Shown: piece by piece, positions 13,301 to 19,974 of the stretch
Layout of the letters: each line of letters opens with the position of its first letter
How positions within the stretch are numbered: the first letter of the stretch is position 1
DNA from: Tubiluchus corallicola
Lineage: Eukaryota; Priapulida; Priapulimorpha; Priapulimorphida; Tubiluchidae
Assembly (NCBI GenBank): GCA_030141605.1
Contig: JAQGDQ010001008.1
Coordinates: 1 to 64,000, forward strand
Length of the DNA: 64,000 nucleotides
Direction of reading: 5' to 3'
Notes under the pieces: model-generated
Seen by the model: the letters and a program-made list of their open reading frames with translations, nothing else
What the model was told of the DNA's origin: nothing
The model's database searches: none
Program-made: the position numbers and the translations under genes

Positions 13301-16300
13301 GCACATCCAGCTTAAAAATAAGCTCTATGCAAATAATTAATCATAATCACACAGAAACTAGGTTACCAGTGTTTCTAATACACCACAAGTAATTGTTTCA
13401 TCTGCTCATTACATAAACAACCATAAATTCATAATAGAGATGGGCGGGGCAGAACTACCGGTCTAGGGCATCGTAAAGTGTTGATACGCCCATGTCCAGT
13501 TGAGCCGATTGTGGCCGCAAGTCAATGACCACCCGTAGTTCTTCATTTTCTGTTATTCCTAACTTTGATTGATCATTATAAGATAAAAGTACAACATTTG
13601 AACTTTGTGCCGCAGTTTTTACAACGTCTCTTCATCTGTTGATATAGAAATACCCGAGGTTCATCAGCTTCCATTCCGCAGTTTGTCACCGACGCGACGA
13701 AGGCGGTGGGACCTGCGCTACGAGCACTGGGGTCTGCCGGAGGACAGAGCGCCCCGCTTCGACTTCCCGCTCCGTTCCCGGTTCATCCAGGAAGGATTTG
13801 GCGTCAAGCTGTCGGCGTGCATCAGCGGGAGGCCGGCGCCGTCGGTAAGAAAGTTTGATGCTTTAGATAATGAAGAGATTTGATGGTGTGGTTTTGAACA
13901 ATTTGAGTGACTGAAGTTTTGTTAACATCCCAGCTGCTGCTTGTATACAGCTTTTATATAAGTGCCACATAACGAACAGGTGCAAGGTATTACACAACAA
14001 TTAGCTGCACATCCTGCTTAAAAATAAGAGCTACACTTATATCTCAGTTTGCCGGACCTAGCTTTTACGGATATCGGACAAAATCTTGACCGTTAAAAAG
14101 TCCCGTATACTACGGACGCAGTCCATTGTTTCGGGAGCTGACCGCTAGTTGGCAGGCTGTCTCTTTGTTTACATCACGTACATCAGTGTGAACATATGTA
14201 TATCTACATATATAAAAATATATGCGGAGTTATTTGAGTCAACTGTCAACAGTTTTTACAAACTTTTGCATAAGAGCCGCCGGTTCTAAACTTTTTCGTG
14301 ACAATTAGGTGATTGACTCTGCATCACCGTGAGTCTAATACACAGCACCTACTGTATTAGTTTAGTATCGGCAAATACGGACAATCGGCAAATTCGAACC
14401 GACGTCTCTCCGCTTTTGTCAGGCAGACCGAGACATGAGTGTATTTCTATCCAGTTGGCTGCTTCTTGCTGTACTTAATGCTTCGTTAATAGAATAACCG
14501 CTTCAGCTTTTTTAATGCTTTTCAATGCTTTCTGGGAGTGCTGTGCGATTTACGCGACAAAACTCATGCTTTTTACTAAATAACACCGTATCAGCACCTT
14601 TTCCGTAGTTTAAGTGTTAAAGGTATGACTCGCTGACCGACACCAACTGATTATGTAGATAATTCTGATAACGTTTGTTCTTTATTATTAATGTTTGCTG
14701 TGCATTAATGAATGTGTTTGTCTTTTTTCTCTCTAACCAACTTACTTCCGGGGCCGGAACAAACAGGAGAGAAACGTAAGTAGTTCTTAACTTCATTTGC
14801 TTAAGTTTTTTCTAGCGTATTTCATAGTTACGAATTAAAACGAGTGTTCGATGCTTAGGTGTTACATGATAGGGTTTTGTGCATGTAGTAACATTGCAAT
14901 TAATAGTAACAGCCTTGCCCTTTGCTGTGCCGCTTAACTGGGCGATGAAGCTAAAGTCGAATTACACGGTTCCCACGGTCGGAGAAAATCCTGGAAGATG
15001 CTTGAAAATACAGGCTATCCTGGGAAGTCATGGAAAAATCAGGGAAAAAGATAATTTGGTAAAAAGTCGGGGAAGATGATGAAAAAGGGGCGATGAAGAA
15101 TTGTTTTTACGTTTCTCCGTTTTTCTTTGTTAAATTTCTCTGGTTTAAGAAGTCTTGAAGACAATGATAAGCCTTTTCACAGTTTCGTTGTGCACAGCCG
15201 TCATGTAACATGCGTGTAAAGCAAAGCCGTCTGCCGCACCAGTTAAGTGTACCACAGCAACGCGTCTTAACTACCACCGTCACGTTACATGTGTGTAAGG
15301 CAAAGCCGTCTGCCGCACCAGTTAAGTAACTTCAGCCGTTTTACATGGACTTTACTCAACTATGCATTAGTCTGTGCGTAGAGTGATTTACTAGCAGGAT
15401 CTTCTTTGGGAACAAGAAAAAATGAACTAGGTAAGGTTCTAGCTAGCTGTTAAAACAGTTACTATTACAATAGCATTAGCTGCGAGGCGTTGTCAAGTGT
15501 ACACAAATGCGTTGCCTGGTACGCTTAACCTTTGACCTTTCACGCTCATCATCAATCACTGGAACTGTGAAAAGGCTTATCATTCGAAACGAGTCGACAA
15601 TAAAGTTCTATTTTTATTTTTGCCAAATATGAAAAACTCTATTTTTGTTACTGTGTGATTTTCTTACGTTGATCCTGTGATATTCTAGTTTCTGTCATTA
15701 GCCATTTTGTCATTAGCCATGTTAGCCATTTTACTAATCAATTGCTTTCACAGGTGCAATGGTACAAAGACAATCATCCGCTCGCAAACGACGCTCATTA
15801 CAAGATCACATACGTGGCCGGCATGGCCGAACTTCAGATAAACAAGACGGACATGCAGGACGCTGGCCGATACAGCATCGTGGCAACAAACAAGATCGGC
15901 GAAGCCCAGTGCGAATGCCGGCTGTCGATTAATCGTAAGTTGTGATTGGTTTTTACATACAGCAAAATTTCTATAAGATTTATGCAAAAACAAATTATTT
16001 TAGTGGCTTGTAGTTAATTCAAACATGAACAGAAAAACTGAATAACTTAAACAAAAAGCAAGTAAGTTAGCTCAACAATCTATGTATTCATGTGCTGCCA
16101 TCTATTTACAGCAAGAGAAGACAGGACTCCACGAACATGGAGGCGATTTACCAGCAGCTTACCCCTAGATCAGGTGATCCGCGTGGAAGAGGAATCGTCC
16201 ACGACAACCATTGATCGGGGCGAGGGTTACTCGAGGGTCACCAGAAAATATGCCTCCTCTTCGGACACTAGAACAACTATTGTACCCGAACGTACGTGTG

Positions 16301-19300
16301 ATTAGTAACAGGTTTAATGTCGAGGGTAACCCGAACGTGCGTGTGATTAGTAACAGGTTTAATGTCGAGGGTAACTCGAACGTACGTGTGATTAGTAACA
16401 ATTTTAATGTCGAGGGTAGCCCGAACGTACGTGTGATTAGTAACAATTTTAATGTCGAGGGTAGCCCGAACGTACGTGTGATTAGTAACAATTTTAATGT
16501 CGAGGGTAACCGGAACGTACGTGTGATTAGTAACAATTTTAATGTCGAGGGTAACCGGAACGTACGTGTGATTAGTAACAATTTTAATGTCGAGGGTAAC
16601 CCGAACGTACGTGCGATTAGTAACAATTTTAATGTCGAGGGTAGCCCGAACGTACGTGTGATTAGTAACAGGTTTAATGTCGAGGGTAACCCGAACGTAC
16701 GTGTGATTAGTAACAATTTTAATGTCGAGGGTAGCCCGAACGTACGTGTGATTAGTAACAATTTTAATGTCGAGGGTAACCGGAACGTACGTGTGATTAG
16801 TAACAATTTTAATGTCGAGGGTAACCGGAACGTACGTGTGATTAGTAACAATTTTAATGTCGAGGGTAACCCGAACGTACGTGCGATTAGTAACAATTTT
16901 AATGTCGAGGGTAACCGGAACGTACGTGCGATTAGTAACAATTTTAATGTCGAGGGTAACCCGAACGTACGTGCGATTAGTAACAATTTTAATGTCGAGG
17001 GTAACCCGAACGCGCGTGCGATTAGTAACAATTTTAATGTCGAGGGTAACCCGAACGTACGTGTGATTAGTAACGATTTTAATGTCGAGGGTAACCCGAA
17101 CGTACGTGCGATTAGTAACAATTTTAATGTCGAGAGTAACTGATTTATTTTGATCATTCAGTTAAATCGTTTGGATTAAAGGAAAACATTACCTGATTTT
17201 AGACCCTGATCCATGGTATATAGTATTGTTTTTTAAGAATGACTTACGTGAAAGCATTATTACCTTGGAAGATTTTTCATTGTTGCATTGTATCATTCTT
17301 AGTTTTTCATTGTTGCAACCATTTTCAGCCATTTGTACTAACAATGGCAGCAGCACCTGCTTCGCAGACTGTACTTCGTCAGGAAAATGCATCTCCGCCT
17401 CGACATCAGGACAACCTGCTGAAATTATGCGTTAACGTAAAAATGTTAACTTGTCACGTGAATTTAAAATTTGGCAAATGTTTGTGTTACGTTATCAATA
17501 TCACAGAGACGCGCTGTACGATGGAGTATTTTATGTTTTGGTTTTGCAAATGTGTGTGATGGAACATTTCTTCCCAGCTTGCCGGTGCTGCTACCTACAC
17601 ACACCAGCATTTTATTATATTATCAAGCTGTTACTTAACTACATAAGTTATTATTAGTAAAAGATGTATGCTTTAGTCACATAGGTCTAAGTGAATATGA
17701 TCTAAAAACCTGTCCTGTTTTCCTTTAATTACAGTCAAACCTCGGGTATAAGGTACTCGCTTATCGCTTATCAGGGATATTCGCTTATAAGTGACCACCA
17801 ACACCGGTCCCGATTTTTCGTAACGTTTTTTCTATGTAAAAATCTTCGATATAAGGAACGATATCTTCAGGTCCCACGTAATAGAAGCCCAGGTAAATTA
17901 CCTCGCTTATAAGGGACCTTATGATCAAAGCGAAATTGATCGATTTTTAACCTCAAGTTTTCGCAAACTCGGCCTGCGAACAGCTCGGTTTCCGTGGTTA
18001 CATACATCTCGCAACACTGAAGGAGCTTCCTACATACCGTTTGCACTGAATGTGTAGCAATAATCCATAAAAATATGGGTAAAAGTACAGAAAAGTACAG
18101 GTCTAGATACGCCCTCGGTCTGACTCAACTTCGGCTATAAGAGACATCGGATATAAGGGTAGGTTTTTTTCCAGTCCCTAGGTGTCCCTTATATCCGACG
18201 TTGACTGTATTTAAATGAGTTTAGCAACGAAGCCAGAAATCTTGTGAGCTTCATTGCTGTATAGACGCCGTGCACTACTGAAAATTACTAACAAGAATCG
18301 CTAATCAATTATATTTATATTTTATATAAAATTTTACAGCAAGGAAGCCCGGCGTGAGAACTCCGGCGTTTACAGAAAAGTTATTCAGACAGACGGTTCG
18401 AGAAGGCGAAGCCGTATTATTCACTTGCACCTGCGTAGGATACCCAGAACCTACCGTAGAATGGTTTAAAGATGGCCAGGTGAGCACGTCCGTACACGTG
18501 TTTATGATGCAAGATTGTTTTGTAGATTTTAGCAAGAATTTATTACGGATTAAGAAGCGAAATATTAAGCCTTGCGAGAAGAAACTTTAATTTTCTGTAT
18601 TTCATGCAGTTTAGATTTTGACAATTACATAAAGAATAACAAATTATGTAGTGAAAAACGATTTTCTTATGTTATAAAAGGCCAAGTACACAACACTGTT
18701 AAACGATGTGACAGTAGAGCTACCAATGTCTTATGTACTGCAGTTCAGTTCGTGTGAAGTTCAATAATTATTTACACACTCTCCGTCTAGTATTCAGTTA
18801 TCTTCATCTGCAGTCCTGGGGAAAATAATGGTGGGGGGGGGGTGCGACTTGTAAGACAAGAGAATTTTCCCGGTCAACAAGTCGGCATAGTTAAAACTAC
18901 GTTATTATGATTCAATTTGGTCTAAACTTAATTTCTTGGTGTTTTTTTTATATTGAGAAACGCTCAATATATTTTGGACTTTTATATTCTAGCATCAAAT
19001 TATCAGGAAAATATTCAAAAAATACTAAAAATTTTATTTTACTACCCCCGTACCCATTTTCCTATCTAGAAACTAGTACTGCAATTGTAAAAAACTTGTA
19101 TTTTCAAACTCTGACAGTAACTCATGGAAGCTGTCATTTTGCTTCGGGTTTTTTCTGTTGCCAAGACCAGGTCTTCGTCAGGAAGAGCCATCTGCTGGAT
19201 TTAAACATAACTTCAATGTGTTCTTGCAAAGTTCGTAGCAACCAACATTTGTTGTACGGTTACTAAGTGTTTTGTAGAAACGTGACAAAAAACATTGGCT

Positions 19301-19974
19301 GATTTTAGCAGTGTTTTTCTCAAGATTATGTTTTTCACTGCACAACCTGCACCTCAACTTCAACGTGGAATATCTCAGCTTAGAAATAACATAGAGTGAT
19401 GAACTTGGTATCAAAATGATCCTCATGAAATGGAGATTCTAGAAAAAGCGTAATTTCTAACTTGTGGAAGTTTTTGTTACTCAAGCACGCAACTATTGTT
19501 TTATTTTAATTCATTCAGTATTTTCCGTTCATTTTATTGTGATTTTCCCTATGGAAAATTCCCTATAGAAAACTTAAACTCTTACTGTGGGCTATTGGCA
19601 CTATTACAACTGGTGCCTGAAAGAAAAATCCTAAACTAAAACAGGTAACCAAGAATCCAGGATTAACTTATACTATATAGCTGCTATGCTGCTGTACTTA
19701 CGTATAAGTGCTGCTACCTATAGGTTAAAGTGAGAAACTGGCTGTAAGAACTGCTGTATTGTATAAGTATCTCCAGATTCATTTACGGACGATAACAACG
19801 CAGTGATTTTCTTCCAGGCTCTGAGGCCATCCGATGCCATAGATATTCAATACAAATCGGGCGTGTGCACGTTAGGCATAGCCGAAACTATAGCAGAGGA
19901 CGACGGCGAATACACGTGTAAAGCAGTGAGCCGGGAAGGTTATGATTCTACTTCAGCTAGACTGATCGTTAAAG
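101..19974 (+). CDS. unc-22/bt ortholog: Twitchin/projectin-type giant muscle protein kinase, 3' part (15 exons, 5' end outside window)
   Basis: Joined exons: 101-139, 711-770, 1651-1744, 4783-4986, 5490-5831, 7296-7448, 8720-8843, 9482-9584, 10787-10904, 12620-12792, 13648-13844, 15754-15934, 16112-16291, 18340-18479, 19818-19974. All junctions are GT-AG and all phases match, with no in-frame stop. The product runs from a basic linker into a serine/threonine kinase, then a regulatory tail containing NYSSLRKHRPQEY (a hallmark of twitchin/projectin), then three I-set Ig domains. In muscle, twitchin/projectin lies along thick filaments, and the kinase is normally inhibited by its C-terminal tail. 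The family usually has a long chain of Ig and Fn3 domains N-terminal to the kinase, so most of the gene must lie upstream. Known family members carry up to about five Ig domains after the kinase; I find three, so the C-terminus may be short or further exons may be missing. A possible final exon is listed separately. The gene looks intact, not a pseudogene. Confidence 0.93.
188..690. repeat. 55-bp minisatellite built on a Tigger-like end
   Basis: About eight copies at 55-bp spacing; the motif cacctttcctcacttaacg recurs at 251, 306, 361, 416, 471, 526, 581 and 636. The first unit starts tcctcgattaacgactccc, which resembles the outer end of a TA-flanked Tigger-type element; a similar end closes a stretch at 6357-6440. 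Located in the intron between twitchin exons 1 and 2. Confidence 0.85.
711..770 (+). CDS. Twitchin exon 2 (linker)
   Basis: Encodes DETGRKIRGRGTRPDNYDMY, corresponding to the Asp/Tyr-rich linker just before the kinase in other twitchins. The acceptor is cattacag and the donor gtgagt. The last bases of the exon and its donor are duplicated 97 bp downstream, at about 857-954. Confidence 0.85.
771..960 (+). repeat. Duplicated exon-2 donor region (97 bp, two copies)
   Basis: The donor and following intron at 771-857 are repeated at 868-954. The second copy includes a near copy of the exon end (gacatggatt for gacatgtatt) in front of gtgagtatgg. A second usable 5' splice site results. Confidence 0.8.
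1118..1485. repeat. (TTG/CTG)n trinucleotide repeat
   Basis: Imperfect GTT/GCT trinucleotide tract of about 370 bp in an intron. It creates long open frames of poly-Val, poly-Leu and poly-Cys, which are artefacts of the repeat. Confidence 0.95.
1651..1744 (+). CDS. Twitchin exon 3 (kinase N-terminus, start of the glycine loop)
   Basis: Encodes WYDYYKKYIPQPVRIKH followed by a stretch ending EVLEELGV. The YxPQPVxIKH stretch and the start of the kinase fold are typical of twitchin. The donor gtacgt splits the codon before GAFG, so the spliced glycine loop reads GVGAFGVV and keeps the G-x-G-x-x-G pattern. Confidence 0.9.
1745..2097. other. Unique intron sequence
   Basis: Intron between twitchin exons 3 and 4, before the large array. 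I see no gene, transposon end or RNA signature in it. Confidence 0.6.
2098..4735. repeat. 39-bp minisatellite, about 67 copies
   Basis: Unit: attgtttcactttctcttta then aaactagccagtgattctg. Variants are mainly TTTAA/TGTAA. Because 39 is divisible by 3, frames stay open on both strands and give spurious 13-residue-periodic ORFs. On the + strand each unit has a pyrimidine tract followed by actag, resembling a weak 3' splice site. It lies within the twitchin intron before exon 4. Confidence 0.97.
4783..4986 (+). CDS. Twitchin exon 4 (kinase N-lobe)
   Basis: Begins GAFGVVHRCVEKATGNMFAG and includes the ATP-anchoring lysine in FAGKFI and the helix-C glutamate in RNEIDIMNHL. It ends in the hinge, MIMEF after splicing. 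The acceptor is a long T tract plus ACAG; the donor is gtaagc. The exon starts about 50 bp after the end of the 2.6-kb 39-bp array. Confidence 0.95.
5070..5480. repeat. Tandem duplication of about 137 bp plus a 36-bp duplication
   Basis: The segment from cgaaccgaatttcag to gattttgtcttgcg occurs twice (about 5115-5235 and 5248-5373). A shorter repeat (tgctcagtttgcagtattcg) follows at 5401-5450. It fills the intron between exons 4 and 5. No coding signal. Confidence 0.8.
5490..5831 (+). CDS. Twitchin exon 5 (kinase catalytic core)
   Basis: Encodes LSGGELFERITAEGYRMTEA and onward. The catalytic loop is VHLDIKPEN (Asp as proton acceptor, HLD in place of HRD), the metal-binding motif is DFG in LIDFGLSA, and the activation segment ends at FAAPEIV. 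All catalytic residues are present, so an active kinase is expected. GFYTDMWAVGVLAYV is subdomain IX. Confidence 0.97.
5881..6211. mobile_element. Tigger/pogo-like MITE, family 1, copy 1
   Basis: Terminal inverted repeats of about 24 bp beginning CAGTCAACCCTCGTTAAACC, flanked by TA on both sides (5879-5880, 6212-6213). No transposase inside. The other copies are 11008-11320 and 54875-55199. TA duplication and the CAGT...CCTCG ends are typical of pogo/Tigger members of the Tc1/mariner superfamily. Confidence 0.88.
6212..7021. other. Intron sequence with older repeat fragments
   Basis: 6357-6440 has ends like a Tigger-type element (cctcgctctacgacg ... cgttaagcgaggac). 6450-6580 resembles short stretches near 17230 and 34300 (ttgctagttagacggacact type). 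6870-6940 is an AT-rich (TA)n stretch. No gene seen. Confidence 0.5.
7022..7320 (+). repeat. Fourfold tandem copy of the exon-6 acceptor and exon start
   Basis: The block cttcgacttttttgttgttg, tttag and then TTTAAGCGGCTTGTCGCCATT occurs with acceptors ending at about 7061, 7134, 7214 and 7295. The last is the true exon 6 (TTTGAGCGG). In copies 1 and 3 the exon-like part would encode the same residues, LSGLSP, with synonymous changes. Copy 2 has lost one base. Confidence 0.92.
7296..7448 (+). CDS. Twitchin exon 6 (kinase C-lobe)
   Basis: After splicing it encodes ILSGLSPFAGDNDVETLKNV, then DWIFEPNAFKGISDEAKDFI, ending VRERT. The acceptor tttag at 7294-7295 is the last of four tandem copies of the same acceptor plus exon start (7022-7295); see the repeat entry. 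Confidence 0.93.
7449..8719. other. Intron with an interspersed repeat
   Basis: 7620-8060 is similar, inverted, to 59075-59540 (shared phrases: gccattacatgacgtca, cgtaaatcagggaagaaaa, ccagggtgcaccactcag), marking an interspersed family. 8180-8700 has loosely related ends (gtcgagccttgttatgt ... atacaaggcttgc) that may be another element. No coding exon found. Confidence 0.6.
8720..8843 (+). CDS. Twitchin exon 7 (end of kinase, start of regulatory tail)
   Basis: Encodes KRMTVHECLDHPWLKG, the subdomain XI arginine and the conserved HPWL, then the tail to KIREKY. The acceptor is tcacctag and the donor gtgagt. It ends in phase 0. Confidence 0.93.
8844..9481. repeat. (GAT)n / (GAC)n trinucleotide tract in intron
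   Basis: 9207-9420 is imperfect GAT/GAC repeat. 8863-8925 (ttgcacagcaaagcttcagt onward) is repeated nearly exactly at 11606-11670. Confidence 0.85.
9482..9584 (+). CDS. Twitchin exon 8 (autoregulatory tail)
   Basis: Encodes ATWPTPMPAIGRLANYSSLR and then KHRPQEYQMYESSF. In characterised twitchin kinases this segment folds back onto the kinase and blocks the active site; here that role is inferred from sequence. The donor gtgagt leads directly into a 29-bp minisatellite. Confidence 0.95.
9585..9905 (+). repeat. 29-bp minisatellite starting at the exon-8 donor
   Basis: About 11 units of the form gagtgaaacatgggaaatct, tttctattt. The first unit overlaps the donor itself: gtgagtacaacatgggaaat is the donor, with 2-3 changes from the unit consensus. 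Confidence 0.92.
9906..10786. repeat. Intron with (TAA)n, (TTA)n and (GAT)n tracts and a tRNA-like SINE head
   Basis: (ATA)n near 10064-10100, (TTA)n 10231-10318 and (GAT/GAC)n 10642-10750. Around 10495-10560 the sequence tggctatgtggt ... gtgtgttcaaatcgcg resembles RNA polymerase III A and B boxes with tRNA spacing, suggesting a tRNA-derived SINE head. No tail was defined. Confidence 0.6.
10787..10904 (+). CDS. Twitchin exon 9 (first half of Ig domain A)
   Basis: Encodes DRREAAPRFVVRPYSTMAIE, then SAKFDC and PPVVTW, i.e. strands A to C of an I-set Ig domain. The intron splits the codon of the core Trp (TG|G). Confidence 0.93.
11008..11320. mobile_element. Tigger/pogo-like MITE, family 1, copy 2
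   Basis: Same family as 5881-6211, here inverted relative to it. TA flanks at 11006-11007 and 11321-11322. Ends CAGTCAAAACTCGTTAAACC and GGTTTAACGAGGGTTGACTG. No coding capacity. Confidence 0.88.
11808..12362 (-). mobile_element. SINE with 5S rRNA-derived head, copy 1
   Basis: Read on the - strand, it opens with 5S rRNA-like sequence (12360 down to 12253: accggttctcatctgat, gaagttaagcaacat, ggatgggtaaccgcctagga, ccaggtgctgtaggc). A body of about 430 bp follows, ending gatgccaacaacaacaacaa. The first ~20 nt of 5S rRNA are missing. A second copy lies at 56172-56714. The layout (5S promoter head, unrelated body, simple tail) matches the SINE3 class. Confidence 0.85.
12620..12792 (+). CDS. Twitchin exon 10 (second half of Ig domain A)
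   Basis: Encodes YHEGDQLTQSAKYMQKYFGR, then KMEDAGEYIVSAANSFGTRE and the G strand ending VHLKVE. The D-x-G-x-Y motif of strand F is present, but the usual strand-F Cys is replaced (YIVSA), which is common in titin-family I-set domains. A 25-bp minisatellite starts a few bases after the donor. Confidence 0.93.
12793..13140 (+). repeat. 25-bp minisatellite starting at the exon-10 donor
   Basis: About 13 units of atctatggttttcttccaat, gttag. The array begins inside the donor region (gtacgtagatctatggttct). Confidence 0.9.
13243..14032. repeat. 83-bp direct repeats flanking exon 11
   Basis: 13243-13325 and 13949-14032 share cagcttttatataagtgcca onward with few differences. The repeats lie on either side of exon 11, so recombination between them would delete that exon. 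Confidence 0.8.
13648..13844 (+). CDS. Twitchin exon 11 (linker and first half of Ig domain B)
   Basis: Starts KIPEVHQLPFRSLSPTRRRR, a basic Ser/Pro linker, then APRFDFPLRSRFIQEGFG and GRPAPS. The acceptor gatatag at 13641-13647 was chosen because it restores phase 1. The nearby cag at 13615 gives a stop. An 83-bp direct repeat flanks the exon (13243-13325 and 13949-14032). Confidence 0.88.
14034..14441. mobile_element. Tc1/mariner-type MITE, family 2
   Basis: Inverted ends of about 25 bp: CACTTATATCTCAGTTTGCC and, at the other end, CACTCATGTCTCGGTCTGCC in reverse complement, flanked by TA. Internal sequence (acatcacgtacatcagtg, ggagttatttgagtcaactg) matches, inverted, the repeats at 57085-57600 and 59751-60230. 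Confidence 0.82.
14442..15753. other. Intron sequence with small duplications
   Basis: A segment of about 60 bp (aaagccgtctgccgcaccag) occurs at about 15190-15245 and 15268-15330. The rest shows no gene or transposon end I can support. Confidence 0.55.
15754..15934 (+). CDS. Twitchin exon 12 (second half of Ig domain B)
   Basis: Encodes VQWYKDNHPLANDAHYKI, then MQDAGRYSIVATNKIG and CECRLSI. The core Trp and D-x-G-x-Y are present, and the strand-F Cys is absent. The acceptor is tttcacag and the donor gtaagt. Confidence 0.93.
16112..16291 (+). CDS. Twitchin exon 13 (linker between Ig domains B and C)
   Basis: A 180-nt exon with no domain: PREDRTPRTWRRFTSSLPLD, an acidic patch VIRVEEESSTTT, and a Ser/Thr/Arg-rich end TRTTIVPE. 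Linkers of this kind between the C-terminal Ig domains occur in C. elegans twitchin. The donor CCGAAC|gtacgt is the first copy in a 45-bp array carrying the same donor about 19 times. Confidence 0.85.
16286..17143 (+). repeat. 45-bp minisatellite made of the exon-13 donor, about 19 copies
   Basis: Unit: gtgattagtaacaattttaa, tgtcgagggtaacccgaacgtac. Each unit repeats the last bases of exon 13 (cccgaac) followed by gtacgt, so nearly every unit carries the same 5' splice site. The period is divisible by three, giving spurious ORFs on both strands. Confidence 0.95.
17144..17731. other. Intron sequence, no gene seen
   Basis: Spans the intron before the MITE at 17732. 17225-17270 resembles 6450-6480 (ttaagaatgacttacgtgaa). 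No coding exon with splice signals found. Confidence 0.5.
17732..18207. mobile_element. Tigger/pogo-like MITE, family 3
   Basis: Starts CAGTCAAACCTCGGGTATAA and ends with ttatatccgacgttgactg, flanked by TA. Inner sub-ends (cgcttataag, gacatcggatataaggg) are also inverted. No transposase. Confidence 0.8.
18340..18479 (+). CDS. Twitchin exon 14 (first half of Ig domain C)
   Basis: Encodes RKPGVRTPAFTEKLFRQTVR, then AVLFTCTCVGYPEPTVEWF and KDGQ. The strand-B Cys and core Trp are present. The acceptor is tttacag and the donor gtgagc. Confidence 0.93.
18600..19817. other. Intron with two interspersed repeats
   Basis: 18613-18870 is the same repeat as 22083-22335 (acaattacataaagaataac, caatgtcttatgtactgcag, gtgcgacttgtaagac). 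19110-19460 matches, inverted, 54330-54640. No exon seen apart from exons 14 and 15. Confidence 0.7.
19818..19974 (+). CDS. Twitchin exon 15 (second half of Ig domain C)
   Basis: Encodes ALRPSDAIDIQYKSGVCTLG, then EDDGEYTCKAVSREGYDSTS and the G strand ARLIVKG. The strand-F Cys is present (YTCKA), so domain C can form the Ig disulfide. The last 40 nt of this exon plus the donor gtacgc form the repeat unit of the 1.8-kb array that follows. Reading past the first donor meets TGA within the first repeat (20019). Confidence 0.92.

Noticed and set aside
13605-13647. cag at 13613-13615 as the acceptor of twitchin exon 11
   Set aside because: With the phase left by exon 10 it leads to TAG within the same stretch. 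The acceptor at 13646-13647 restores the frame.
16165-17157. 310- and 330-codon ORFs on opposite strands
   Set aside because: Consequence of the 45-bp array. The real exon 13 uses a different frame that stops just after its donor.
17239-17559. 106-codon ORF on the + strand as a twitchin exon
   Set aside because: No Ig signature, no matching splice phases, and no domain.
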